Shown piece after piece: positions 7,552 to 14,605 of a DNA stretch of 64,000 bases (position 1 is the first letter of the stretch; the number at the start of each line of letters is the position of its first letter). This DNA is from Cellulomonas sp. (lineage in GTDB: Bacteria; Actinomycetota; Actinomycetes; Actinomycetales; Cellulomonadaceae): the NCBI RefSeq assembly GCF_015234515.1, contig NZ_JADGMY010000017.1, positions 82,826 through 146,825 of the forward strand, in the 5' to 3' direction. The notes under the pieces are model-generated. The model did no database searches, was not told the origin of the DNA, and saw nothing but the letters and a program-made list of their open reading frames with translations. The position numbers and the translations under genes were made by a program.

Positions 7552-8531
7552 ACCCGCGGCACGCCGTGCCCGTGCCGGCGCGCGCGGCGGACGAGTCGAT
7601 GACGCTCATCAACGAGGTGTACCGCCAACCGCTCGAGCCGGGCTACCGGGAGGTCGCGGAGCGCCGTGCGGCGGGGACCGCACCCCCGCGCACGATCCGG
7701 GGAGGCGCTGCGCTGCTCGTGCTCGCCCTCCTGCTCGGGGCGTTCGCGACGACGTCAGCCGTCGCCCTGCGGCGCCCGGTGCCCGCTGCTCTGGAGGCCC
7801 GCGCACTGCTCGAGGCGGAGATCCGTGAGGGCACCGCCCGGGCGGACGAGCTGAGGCACGCGAACGCGGCCATGTCCGCGCAGATCGCCCAGCTGCAGGG
7901 TGACGCGGCCTCCACGGACGACCCCGAGCTGTTCGCCCAGCTGCAGAGGGACGCGGTGGCGGCGGGTGTCGTCCCCGTGACCGGCCCCGGTCTGCGTCTG
8001 GTGCTGACCGACGGTGACCCCTCCGACGGCACGGCTCCGGACGACGGCAGCGAGCTCGTCCAGGACGCCGACCTCCAGGTCCTCGTCAACGGCCTGTGGG
8101 CTGCCGGCGCGGAGGCTGTGACCGTCAACGGCGAGCGCCTGACCTCCACCACGGCCATCCGCAGCGCCGGCGACGCGGTCCTGGTCGACAGCACCGCGCT
8201 GAGCAGCCCGTACACGGTCGAGGCGATCGGGGACGCCGCGACGATGCAGACGCGGCTCGCGCGGATGTCGGCCGGGCAGCACCTCGCGTCACTCGCGCAG
8301 TACGGCATCGAGGTCCGCGTGAGCGCCCAGCGCGAGCTGCAGCTGGCCGGCCGCGGTCAGCTCACGCTGCGGTCGGCACAGGTGCTCGGTGCCCCAGCGG
8401 CGGACGTCGAGTCGGCGGCCGGCTCCGGCGACGCGTCGTCCGCAGCCACGGCGCCGGACGGGCAGGTCCTTGGGACAGCGACGCCGGATGTGGCAGGGTC
8501 AGGGCGACACGACGGAGAGGAGTCCCGGTGA
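7548..8531 (+). CDS. DUF881 family membrane-anchored protein (first copy)
   Basis: This 327-residue protein has one N-terminal membrane helix (around residues 48-66, AALLVLALLLGAFATTSAV), a short coiled-coil (ARALLEAEIREGTARADEL) and an extracellular DUF881 domain (VPVTGPGLRLVLTDGD; LVNGLWAAGAEAVTVNGERLT; STALSSPYTVEAIGD). The C-terminal tail is Ala/Ser/Asp rich and low in complexity. The biochemical role of DUF881 is unknown; the fold resembles a cell-envelope dimerisation domain. GTG 7548 has GGAGG about 5 nt upstream and overlaps the stop of the previous gene. A second DUF881 gene follows after the DUF1290 gene, as in mycobacteria. Confidence 0.85.
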   Translation: MNPRHAVPVPARAADESMTLINEVYRQPLEPGYREVAERRAAGTAPPRTIRGGAALLVLALLLGAFATTSAVALRRPVPAALEARALLEAEIREGTARADELRHANAAMSAQIAQLQGDAASTDDPELFAQLQRDAVAAGVVPVTGPGLRLVLTDGDPSDGTAPDDGSELVQDADLQVLVNGLWAAGAEAVTVNGERLTSTTAIRSAGDAVLVDSTALSSPYTVEAIGDAATMQTRLARMSAGQHLASLAQYGIEVRVSAQRELQLAGRGQLTLRSAQVLGAPAADVESAAGSGDASSAATAPDGQVLGTATPDVAGSGRHDGEESR

Positions 8532-8860
8532 TCGCAGTGATCGGGCTCGTGCTCGGCGTGCTCGCAGGGCTGCTCATCGAGCCGACGGTCCCCGCCAACC
8601 TCCAGCCGTACCTGCCCATCGCCGTGGTCGCCGCGCTCGACGCGCTGTTCGGCGGGTTGCGCGCGTACCTCGACGGGATCTTCGACGAACGGGTCTTCCT
8701 CACGTCGTTCCTGTCCAACGTCGTCGTGGCGGCGCTCATCGTGTTCCTGGGCGACCAGCTGGGCGTCGGTTCGCAGATGACGACGGCCGTGATCGTCGTG
8801 CTCGGCATCCGCATCTTCTCCAACGCCGCGTCGATCCGCCGGCACCTGTTCAAGGCATGA
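8528..8860 (+). CDS. Small basic membrane protein, DUF1290 family
   Basis: This 110-residue protein has three hydrophobic segments (IAVIGLVLGVLAGLLIEP; LPIAVVAALDALFGGL; NVVVAALIVFLGDQLGV), a highly conserved YLDGIFDERVFLTSFLSN stretch between the second and third segments, and a basic C-terminus (IRRHLFKA). These are hallmarks of the DUF1290 small basic family, which sits between DUF881 genes in many Gram-positive bacteria. Its function is unknown. Both ends overlap neighbouring genes (GTGA at the start, ATGA at the stop), so it is translated together with them. Confidence 0.9.
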   Translation: MIAVIGLVLGVLAGLLIEPTVPANLQPYLPIAVVAALDALFGGLRAYLDGIFDERVFLTSFLSNVVVAALIVFLGDQLGVGSQMTTAVIVVLGIRIFSNAASIRRHLFKA

Positions 8861-9951
8861 GCAGCGCCGACGGGCCCCGTCCCGACCCGTCGGGAACTCC
8901 GGGCACCGACGCAGAACCCGGTGACGGCCCGGTGATCGACCCCCGCGACCCGCTGGGTCTGGGCGACCTGCCGCTCGACGACGTGGACGCCGGCGAGCGG
9001 TCCGCTCCGCAGGTGGCCCGCGAGACGACGGACGAGCAGGACGCGCCGGTGCAGGACGTGCCGGCGGTGCAGGATGTGCCGCAGTCCGACCAGCCCGGCG
9101 AGCCGCCGGAAGGCGACGGACGCGACGACCGCGCGCAGGACGACGACCCCTCCGAGCCGGCACCGGACCACGACGCGGTCGACGAGCCCGCTCAGGCGCC
9201 CTCGTCCGCAGACTCGTCGGCGCGTCCGGCCCGGTCCGGCTGGGCACGGCTCGGGCACGCGATGCGACCCCGCACGACGCAGGGCCAGCTCATCACCGCG
9301 GGCCTGTGCGCGCTGCTGGGCTTCGCCCTGGTGGTCCAGGTGCGGCAGGCCACCGACACCCAGCTCGGTGCGTTGCGCCAGAACGACCTCGTCCGGCTCC
9401 TGGACGAGACCACCACACGCACCGACGAGCTCGAGCAGGAGTCGCTCGACCTGCAGCGGGAGCGCGACGAGCTGCTCTCGGGGTCCGACCGGCAGCAGGC
9501 CGCCCTCGACGCCGCCCGTCGCACGGCCGCGATGCAGGGCATCCTCACGGGGCGGCTGCCCGCGACCGGACCCGGGGTGCGCATCACCCTCACGGAGCCG
9601 GACGGGGAGATCCGGCCCGCCACCATGCTGCACGTGCTCGAGGAGCTACGGAACGCGGGCGCCGAGGCGATGGAGCTCAACGGGCACCGCATCACGGCGA
9701 GCAGCGCCTTCACGGGCAGCCGTGGCGCGGTCGAGCTCGACGGTGTCATCATCCGGGCCCCCTTCCGGTGGTCGGTCATCGGCGACCCCGACACGATCGC
9801 GCCGGCGCTGGAGATCCCCGGCGGCGCCCTGGTGCGGGTGCGGGCCGACGGCGGCCGCGGCACCGTCGAGAAGTCCGACCGGGTGGACGTCACCGCAGTC
9901 CTGACCCCGCACGAGCCCGTGCACGCCTCCCCGGCGTCCGACGAGGGGTGA
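8857..9951 (+). CDS. DUF881 family membrane-anchored protein (second copy)
   Basis: This 364-residue protein begins with ~130 residues of disordered acidic sequence rich in Asp, Glu, Pro and Gln, including a repeated VQDVPAVQDVP element, then a single membrane helix (LITAGLCALLGFALVVQV, ~147-164). A coiled-coil follows (DELEQESLDLQRERDELL), then the DUF881 domain (TGPGVRITLTEPDGEI; LEELRNAGAEAMELNGHRI; IIRAPFRWSVIGDP). The long cytoplasmic acidic tail distinguishes it from the first copy and may be a protein-docking segment. Function is unknown. In mycobacteria gcvH follows this gene; here a 184-nt gap leads directly to garA. Confidence 0.85.
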   Translation: MSSADGPRPDPSGTPGTDAEPGDGPVIDPRDPLGLGDLPLDDVDAGERSAPQVARETTDEQDAPVQDVPAVQDVPQSDQPGEPPEGDGRDDRAQDDDPSEPAPDHDAVDEPAQAPSSADSSARPARSGWARLGHAMRPRTTQGQLITAGLCALLGFALVVQVRQATDTQLGALRQNDLVRLLDETTTRTDELEQESLDLQRERDELLSGSDRQQAALDAARRTAAMQGILTGRLPATGPGVRITLTEPDGEIRPATMLHVLEELRNAGAEAMELNGHRITASSAFTGSRGAVELDGVIIRAPFRWSVIGDPDTIAPALEIPGGALVRVRADGGRGTVEKSDRVDVTAVLTPHEPVHASPASDEG

Positions 9952-10058
9952 AGTTCCTGCGTCGGCGGGACGTCGCGTGGGGGAGGGGCACGCTCCGGCC
10001 GAGGCCGTGTCACCCGACCAGCGGTGTGCGCGTGCTGCGGATGCCCGCCGACACCGCA

Positions 10059-10064
10059 TAGGGT
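10059..10064 (+). promoter_or_regulatory. Candidate -10 of garA
   Basis: TAGGGT, within CATAGGGTGAG, is a TANNNT match. It predicts transcription from about 10071, giving a ~65-nt leader that ends with GGGAGG five bases before the ATG. Confidence 0.55.
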
Positions 10065-10135
10065 GAGTCCCGCAAGGCTGGGTCGACGGCGAGCGCGCTC
10101 GCACGGGGTGCCCGCGACCGACACGGGAGGTGCGC

Positions 10136-10606
10136 ATGAGCGACGATCGAGGGGCGCCGGACGGCGGTCTGCCGGCCTACCGGGGCGACGGTCCGGACAC
10201 GACGGTCAGCTTCGGCTCGTTGGAGCCTGCGGAGTCCGAGGCGCCTGCGGTCGGTCTGAGCAGCGACGAGGCCGCGGCGGTGCAGGCACTGCCCCCCACC
10301 TCCGCCCTGCTGCTCATGCAGCGCGGGCCGAGTGCGGGCGCGCGCTTCCTGCTCGACGCGGAGCGCACGACGGCGGGGCGCAGCACCAGCGCCGACATCT
10401 TCCTCGACGACGTCACCGTGTCACGCAAGCACGCGGAGTTCGTGCGTGACGGGCAGCAGTTCGTCGTGCGTGACATCGGCTCGCTGAACGGCACGTACGT
10501 CAACCGGACGCGTATCGACGCGGTCGCGCTGCGCCCCGGGGACGAGGTGCAGATCGGCAAGTACCGGATGACGTTCCACCCCAGCCCTCACCGTGCCGCC
10601 TCCTGA
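10136..10606 (+). CDS. garA: FHA-domain regulator GarA
   Basis: This 156-residue protein is the phosphothreonine-controlled switch that, in mycobacteria and corynebacteria (GarA/OdhI), inhibits 2-oxoglutarate dehydrogenase and adjusts glutamate metabolism. The FHA domain occupies residues ~70-145, with GRS, VSRKHAEF and GSLNGTYVN, the conserved phosphopeptide-binding residues. A DTTVSF motif in the flexible N-terminus (~residues 22-27) corresponds to the ETTSVF double-Thr site phosphorylated by Ser/Thr kinases such as PknB and PknG. ATG 10136 is preferred because GGGAGG lies 5 nt upstream; the in-frame GTG at 10130 overlaps that site. The following MerR gene starts inside its last codons. Confidence 0.92.
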   Translation: MSDDRGAPDGGLPAYRGDGPDTTVSFGSLEPAESEAPAVGLSSDEAAAVQALPPTSALLLMQRGPSAGARFLLDAERTTAGRSTSADIFLDDVTVSRKHAEFVRDGQQFVVRDIGSLNGTYVNRTRIDAVALRPGDEVQIGKYRMTFHPSPHRAAS

Positions 10607-11354
10607 GCGCGCCGTGAGCGCAGCGGCCGAGCAGGTCCCTGTCGCGACCACGCCCGAGCCGTGGCCCCGGGGGATCTCGCGTCGCGCCTCGATGCGCATC
10701 TCGGACGTCCTGGCGGCCCTGCGCATCGAGTTCCCCGCGGTGACGACGTCGAAGCTGCGCTTCCTCGAGGAGCAGGGGCTGGTCGACCCGGTGCGCACGC
10801 CCGCGGGCTACCGGCAGTACTCGCCTGCGGACGTGGAGCGGCTGCGCTTCGTCCTGGTGCAGCAGCGGGACCGCTACATGCCGCTCAAGGTCATCGGGGA
10901 GCGTCTGGCCGCGCTCGACGCGGGGGACGACGAGGAGTCGCCGTCGCGCGCCCGTCTCGCGACCCGCGACGGCGTCGCGCCGACGGCCGACCCGCTGACC
11001 GCCGAGCGGCTCGCGCACGATGCCGGCGTGGAGGTCGAGCTCGTCGCCGAGCTCGTGGCGCAGGGCGTGCTGCGGCCGGGGCCGCGCGGCGTGTTCGACC
11101 CGTGGGCCCGCGAGGTGGTCACGGTCGCGGCGTCGCTGGCCGACCACGGCATCGACCCGCGCCACCTGCGGACCTTCCGGGCGTCGGCGGACCGGCAGGC
11201 CGACCTCGTCGAGCAGGTCGTCGCGCCTTGGCGTGGGCAGCGCAGCGTCTCGTCGCGCGCGCGTGCGGGCACCCTCGCGGCCGAGGTGGGGGAGCTGTGC
11301 GCGCGGATGCACACCGCGCTGATCCGGTCGGCGGTCCACGACCTCACCCCGTGA
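10593..11354 (+). CDS. ftsR: MerR-family regulator, FtsR-like
   Basis: This 253-residue regulator carries a MerR-type winged helix-turn-helix (residues ~34-100: MRISDVLAALRIEFPAVTTS, KLRFLEEQGLV, GYRQYSPADVERLRFVL) and an actinobacteria-specific C-terminal effector-like region. Its position directly after garA matches Rv1828 of Mycobacterium and FtsR of Corynebacterium, which binds the ftsZ promoter. The start is uncertain: GTG 10593 overlaps the end of garA, while GTG 10614 lies just past its stop; neither has a good ribosome-binding site, which suggests translational coupling. No metal-binding Cys cluster is visible, so the signal is unknown. Confidence 0.85.
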   Translation: MPPPERAVSAAAEQVPVATTPEPWPRGISRRASMRISDVLAALRIEFPAVTTSKLRFLEEQGLVDPVRTPAGYRQYSPADVERLRFVLVQQRDRYMPLKVIGERLAALDAGDDEESPSRARLATRDGVAPTADPLTAERLAHDAGVEVELVAELVAQGVLRPGPRGVFDPWAREVVTVAASLADHGIDPRHLRTFRASADRQADLVEQVVAPWRGQRSVSSRARAGTLAAEVGELCARMHTALIRSAVHDLTP

Positions 11355-11418
11355 CGGTCGCCAGGGGTGCCACATGCCACCGGACGGGCTCCCGGCAGAC
11401 GCCGCGCCCCGAGCGACG

Positions 11419-11424
11419 TAGCGT
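11419..11424 (+). promoter_or_regulatory. -10 element of a leaderless gene (bifunctional-nuclease protein)
   Basis: TAGCGT ends 6 nt before the GTG at 11431, and no Shine-Dalgarno sequence is present. This arrangement predicts transcription starting at or next to the start codon. Confidence 0.6.
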
Positions 11425-11430
11425 GTCCGT

Positions 11431-11955
11431 GTGGGCGTAGAACCCGAGATGGTCCCGGTGGAGGTCGTCGGTGTGCGCACGCACCTGGCCGACGACGAGA
11501 TCGTCGTGCTGCTCCTGGATCCCGACGCCGCTCTGCTGGTGCCGATCCTCATCGGCCCCTCGGAGGCGTCGGCGATCGCCTCGGCGCAGGCAGGGATCGT
11601 CCCGCCGCGGCCCATGACGCACGACCTGCTGCGCGACGCGCTGCAGGCGGCCGGGGCACCGGTCGACCACGTCGAGATCACGCGGCTCGAGGACGGGGTG
11701 TTCCACGCCGCACTGGTCCTCGCGTCGGGCCGCCACGTGGACGCGCGGGCCTCCGACGCCATCGCGGTCGCGCTGCGGTTCGCGTGCCCCGTGCTGTGCT
11801 CGGCCGAGGTCGTCGCACTGGCCGGCGTCGAGATGCGGCCCGCGGCGAGCGAGGACGACATCTCCCAGTTCCGTGAGTTCCTCGACCACGTCTCCGCCGA
11901 GGACTTCGAGACCGGGCAGGACCCGGGACCGGAGGGTGGCCCGCGAGACGTCTGA
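11431..11955 (+). CDS. Bifunctional-nuclease-domain (DUF151) protein
   Basis: This 174-residue protein is made of a BFN/DUF151 domain. Characteristic segments are VEVVGVRTHLADDEIVVLLLDP near the N-terminus, ILIGPSEASAIASAQAG, RPMTHDLLRDAL and ASDAIAVALRFACPVLCSAEVV. Members in plants were reported as bifunctional DNase/RNase, but the role in bacteria is unsettled. It lies between two MerR genes exactly as Rv1829 does in Mycobacterium, so a link to division or metabolism control is inferred only from this gene order. The start is fixed by a leaderless promoter. Confidence 0.88.
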   Translation: MGVEPEMVPVEVVGVRTHLADDEIVVLLLDPDAALLVPILIGPSEASAIASAQAGIVPPRPMTHDLLRDALQAAGAPVDHVEITRLEDGVFHAALVLASGRHVDARASDAIAVALRFACPVLCSAEVVALAGVEMRPAASEDDISQFREFLDHVSAEDFETGQDPGPEGGPRDV

Positions 11956-11982
11956 TCCGATCGGGTGAAGAAGCTCGATCTC

Positions 11983-11994
11983 CACCTGAAGGTG
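11983..11994 (+). promoter_or_regulatory. Inverted repeat, candidate operator upstream of the second MerR gene
   Basis: CACCT and AGGTG flank a GA dinucleotide within a run of GGTGA/CACC half-sites between 11963 and 12003. It lies about 35 nt upstream of the -35 element of the next gene. The regulator that would bind is unknown; either neighbouring MerR protein is a candidate. Confidence 0.4.
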
Positions 11995-12027
11995 AGACAC
12001 CACGCACGACACGCCGGGCCGCGTTCG

Positions 12028-12056
12028 TTGCGCCCCCGACCGCGCAGGCCTAGCGT
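12028..12056 (+). promoter_or_regulatory. Promoter of the second MerR gene
   Basis: A -35 TTGCGC (12028-12033), a 17-nt spacer and a -10 TAGCGT (12051-12056) form a well-spaced housekeeping promoter. The predicted leader is about 50 nt and contains GGGAGGG before the GTG. Confidence 0.6.
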
Positions 12057-12111
12057 GGCGGAAGAACCAGCAGAGTGCGGCCGCCTCACGGCGCCGTCGA
12101 GGGAGGGCCCC

Positions 12112-12699
12112 GTGATCCGCAACGAGAGTGCCGACGACTCCGGCACGATCCCGCAGCACGCGCAGGGCCTGCTGTTCGACGACGACCTGCCGGACCTCGA
12201 CGTCACGACGGGGTACCGCGGTCCCACGGCGTGCCGCGCGGCGGGCATCACCTACCGGCAGCTCGACTACTGGGCCCGCACCGGGCTGGTCGAGCCGTCC
12301 GTGCGCCCTGCGACGGGTTCCGGTACGCAGCGGCTGTACTCGTTCCGCGACATCCTCGTGCTCAAGGTCGTCAAGCGGCTGCTCGACACGGGTGTCTCGT
12401 TGCAGCAGATCCGCGCAGCGGTCGGGCACCTGCGTGAGCGCGGGGTCGAGGACCTCGCGCAGATCACCCTGATGTCCGACGGCGCGAGCGTGTACGAGTG
12501 CACCTCGCCGGACGAGGTCATCGATCTGGTGCAGGGGGGCCAGGGCGTGTTCGGCATCGCGGTCGGGCGCGTCTGGCGTGAGGTCGAGGGGACGCTCGCG
12601 GAACTCCCCAACGAGCGGGCCGACGACGACGCCGCCCCGGTGGCGTCGTCCACGCACGACGAGCTCGCGATCCGACGCCAGGCCCGCACCGCCGGCTGA
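12112..12699 (+). CDS. MerR-family regulator (Rv1830-like)
   Basis: This 195-residue regulator has a MerR helix-turn-helix at residues ~42-110 (YRGPTACRAAGITYRQLDYW, ARTGLVEPSV, QRLYSFRDILVLKVVKRLL) and a short C-terminal region (GVSLQQIRAAVGHLRERGV; SPDEVIDLVQGGQGVFGIAV) seen in the Rv1830 group. There is no Cys-rich metal site. It closes the garA cluster. GTG 12112 was chosen because GGGAGGG lies 4 nt upstream; the longer in-frame extension crosses the promoter. In mycobacteria this protein has been tied to cell-cycle and drug-tolerance control, but the target here is unknown. Confidence 0.88.
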   Translation: MIRNESADDSGTIPQHAQGLLFDDDLPDLDVTTGYRGPTACRAAGITYRQLDYWARTGLVEPSVRPATGSGTQRLYSFRDILVLKVVKRLLDTGVSLQQIRAAVGHLRERGVEDLAQITLMSDGASVYECTSPDEVIDLVQGGQGVFGIAVGRVWREVEGTLAELPNERADDDAAPVASSTHDELAIRRQARTAG

Positions 12700-12794
12700 C
12701 GCCGAAGGCGGGGGACCGCTCCGCAGGGAATCCTGCGGAGCACCTGACGCACGCCTGGCCGGGATCACGTCAGGGCGACGTGGGCGACAGGTCG

Positions 12795-13559
12795 TCAGCG
12801 ACGCGGCGCGCGCATCGCCCGGTCGAGCAGCTGGTCGAACACGTCGGCGAGCTCGGCGGCTGCGGCACCGGGCCAGACGTGGACCGGCTGTGCGGCGCCC
12901 TGCGCCTGCTGCAGCGCGGCACGCTCCGGGATGCTCGGGGTCAGCACGAGCGGGCCGTAGAGCGTCTGCAGCTCCTGCAGGCGGTACGCCTGCTCCACCG
13001 AGCGCGCCCGCACGCGGTTCACCACGATGCCCAGCGGCTGGAGCGACGGCGCCGGGCCGCGACGCAGCTCGTCGATCGTGCGCATCGCCCTGCCGACCGC
13101 CATGACGGCGAACAGGCCGGGCTCCGTCACCACGACCGCACGGTCGCACGCCGTCAGGCCCGTGCGCGTCAGCCCGCCCAGCGACGGGGGACAGTCGATA
13201 AGGACGAGGTCGTACCCGTCCGCCCACGACAGCGCCTGGCGCAACCTGTCGGCGTCGGAGTCGTCGATCCGGTCGTGCAGCACGGAACGCTCGGACCCGA
13301 CGAGCACGTCGAGCCCGTGGTCCGCCCAGGACGACGGCGCGGTCGCCGCCTCCACCGCCTGCGGCGACGGGGCGTCGAGCACCATCGACACGTCACCCCG
13401 GCTCGCCGTGGTCCCCAGGGCCATGGTCGAGTCCCCTTGGGGGTCGAGATCGACGACGAGGGTTCGCAGACCGCGTTCCAGGGCCGCCGAGGCGAGCCCG
13501 AGAGTCACGGAGGTCTTACCCACGCCGCCCTTGAGGCTGCACACACCGACGACCAGCAC
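12795..13559 (-). CDS. Orphan ParA-family ATPase
   Basis: This 254-residue P-loop ATPase belongs to the ParA/MinD family. The deviant Walker A KGGVGKTS is at residues 10-17, with DLDPQGDST (Walker A') and LVLIDCPPSLGGLTRTGL (Walker B) further on. There is no N-terminal helix-turn-helix and no parB-like gene or parS site nearby, so this is a stand-alone ParA that may position a protein or complex, not a chromosome partition system. GTG 13559 is chosen because a TACGGT -10 ends 6 nt before it; a longer form from GTG 13592 is possible but has no ribosome-binding site. Confidence 0.85.
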   Translation of the reverse strand: MLVVGVCSLKGGVGKTSVTLGLASAALERGLRTLVVDLDPQGDSTMALGTTASRGDVSMVLDAPSPQAVEAATAPSSWADHGLDVLVGSERSVLHDRIDDSDADRLRQALSWADGYDLVLIDCPPSLGGLTRTGLTACDRAVVVTEPGLFAVMAVGRAMRTIDELRRGPAPSLQPLGIVVNRVRARSVEQAYRLQELQTLYGPLVLTPSIPERAALQQAQGAAQPVHVWPGAAAAELADVFDQLLDRAMRAPRR

Positions 13560-13565
13560 GCGGAC

Positions 13566-13571
13566 ACCGTA
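13566..13571 (-). promoter_or_regulatory. -10 element of leaderless parA-like gene
   Basis: TACGGT on the minus strand ends 6 nt before GTG 13559. No Shine-Dalgarno sequence is present, which supports a leaderless start there. Confidence 0.5.
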
Positions 13572-13751
13572 GTCGGATGAGGTGCCGCTCACGAAACGGG
13601 CGCCCGACACGCGGACGGCGAGGGTCCGATGCGTGCGCTGCGGGCGCCTCGTGTGTCCTGATCTGCGGCGGGATGGCCGATTCGGCGCCCAGGAGGCGGT
13701 CGGCCCTCGCGCCGGCACGACCGGCCGGTCGCCGGGACACGTGCCGCGGGC

Positions 13752-13757
13752 TAGCGT
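13752..13757 (+). promoter_or_regulatory. Candidate -10 of the small acidic protein gene
   Basis: TAGCGT lies 24 nt before the ATG at 13781 and leaves a very short leader that holds GAGGAGG. Confidence 0.5.
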
Positions 13758-13780
13758 GGTCGCGCCGTGAGGAGGCCGAC

Positions 13781-13996
13781 ATGACCGAGTCGTTCGATGG
13801 CGCGCAGGTGCCGGAGCTCGAGTACGACGAGACGATCCCGCCGCGACCCGAGGAGGACGTCGCCGACGCCGCGCGGGCCACCCCGGACCGGGCGGGGCAC
13901 GGGGGAGACGGAGCTCTCTCGCTGGGCGACGACGTGCTGCAGGCCGACTCGCGCGGCGCCGCGGACGAGTGGCCGACCGGGCACGGGGTCGCCTGA
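13781..13996 (+). CDS. Small acidic protein of unknown function
   Basis: This 71-residue protein is hydrophilic and strongly acidic (ELEYDETIPPRPEEDVADAA; ALSLGDDVLQADS), without membrane segments or Cys. No family is recognised. It is considered real because a strong ribosome-binding site (GAGGAGG) is placed 7 nt before the ATG and a TAGCGT -10 lies just upstream. Its codon use is like that of its neighbours. It precedes the acetyltransferase gene by 47 nt. Confidence 0.65.
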   Translation: MTESFDGAQVPELEYDETIPPRPEEDVADAARATPDRAGHGGDGALSLGDDVLQADSRGAADEWPTGHGVA

Positions 13997-14043
13997 GGCG
14001 CGTCGCGCCGGGCCCCGTGGGGCAGATGCGGCATGCTGGTCCG

Positions 14044-14547
14044 GTGCTGATCCGACACGTCGACGAGGACGACTGGCCGACCGTGCGTGACGTGCGCCTG
14101 CGGGCCCTGCGCGAGTCGCCGGACGCCTTCGGGTCGTCGTTGGCGCGCGAGGAGCGGTTCGCCGAGTCGCACTGGCGGATGCGGCTGCGCACCAGCACCA
14201 CCTGGGTGGCGCTGGACGACTCAGGGGAACCGCGCGGTCTGGTGACCCTCATCCAGGAGCCGGGGTCACCCGAGGACGACCGGCACGTCGTGTCGTTGTG
14301 GGTCGCGCCCGAGGTTCGCCGGCAGGGGATCGGCTGGTCCCTGCTGGACGCCGCGGTGCGCGGGGGAGCGGCGCAGGGGGCGGCGACGGTCTCCCTGTGG
14401 GTCGTCGACGACAACGCGTCCGCGGTCGACCTCTACGTCCGGGCCGGCTTCACGCGCACCGGTGAACGGCAGGTGCTGCCGCGGGACCCCGACCGGACCG
14501 AGGAGCGCTACGTGCGCCACACCGATCCCGGGGGCCTGGCCGGCTGA
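14044..14547 (+). CDS. GNAT-family N-acetyltransferase
   Basis: This 167-residue GCN5-related acetyltransferase would move an acetyl group from acetyl-CoA to an amine. The acetyl-CoA loop is EVRRQGIGWSLLDAAV, with the preceding strand VVSLWVAPEV and the later VSLWVVDDNASAVDLYVRAGF that ends the fold. The N-terminal VRLRALRESPDAFGSS is typical of a GNAT subgroup annotated as general N-acetyltransferases; the substrate is not predictable. GTG 14044 lacks a ribosome-binding site and may be leaderless or coupled to the upstream small gene. Confidence 0.87.
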   Translation: MLIRHVDEDDWPTVRDVRLRALRESPDAFGSSLAREERFAESHWRMRLRTSTTWVALDDSGEPRGLVTLIQEPGSPEDDRHVVSLWVAPEVRRQGIGWSLLDAAVRGGAAQGAATVSLWVVDDNASAVDLYVRAGFTRTGERQVLPRDPDRTEERYVRHTDPGGLAG

Positions 14548-14605
14548 CGGCTCAGGCCGGACGGCTGGCCCCGGCCGCGCCGATCGCGCGCCCGAGGTCT
14601 CGCCG

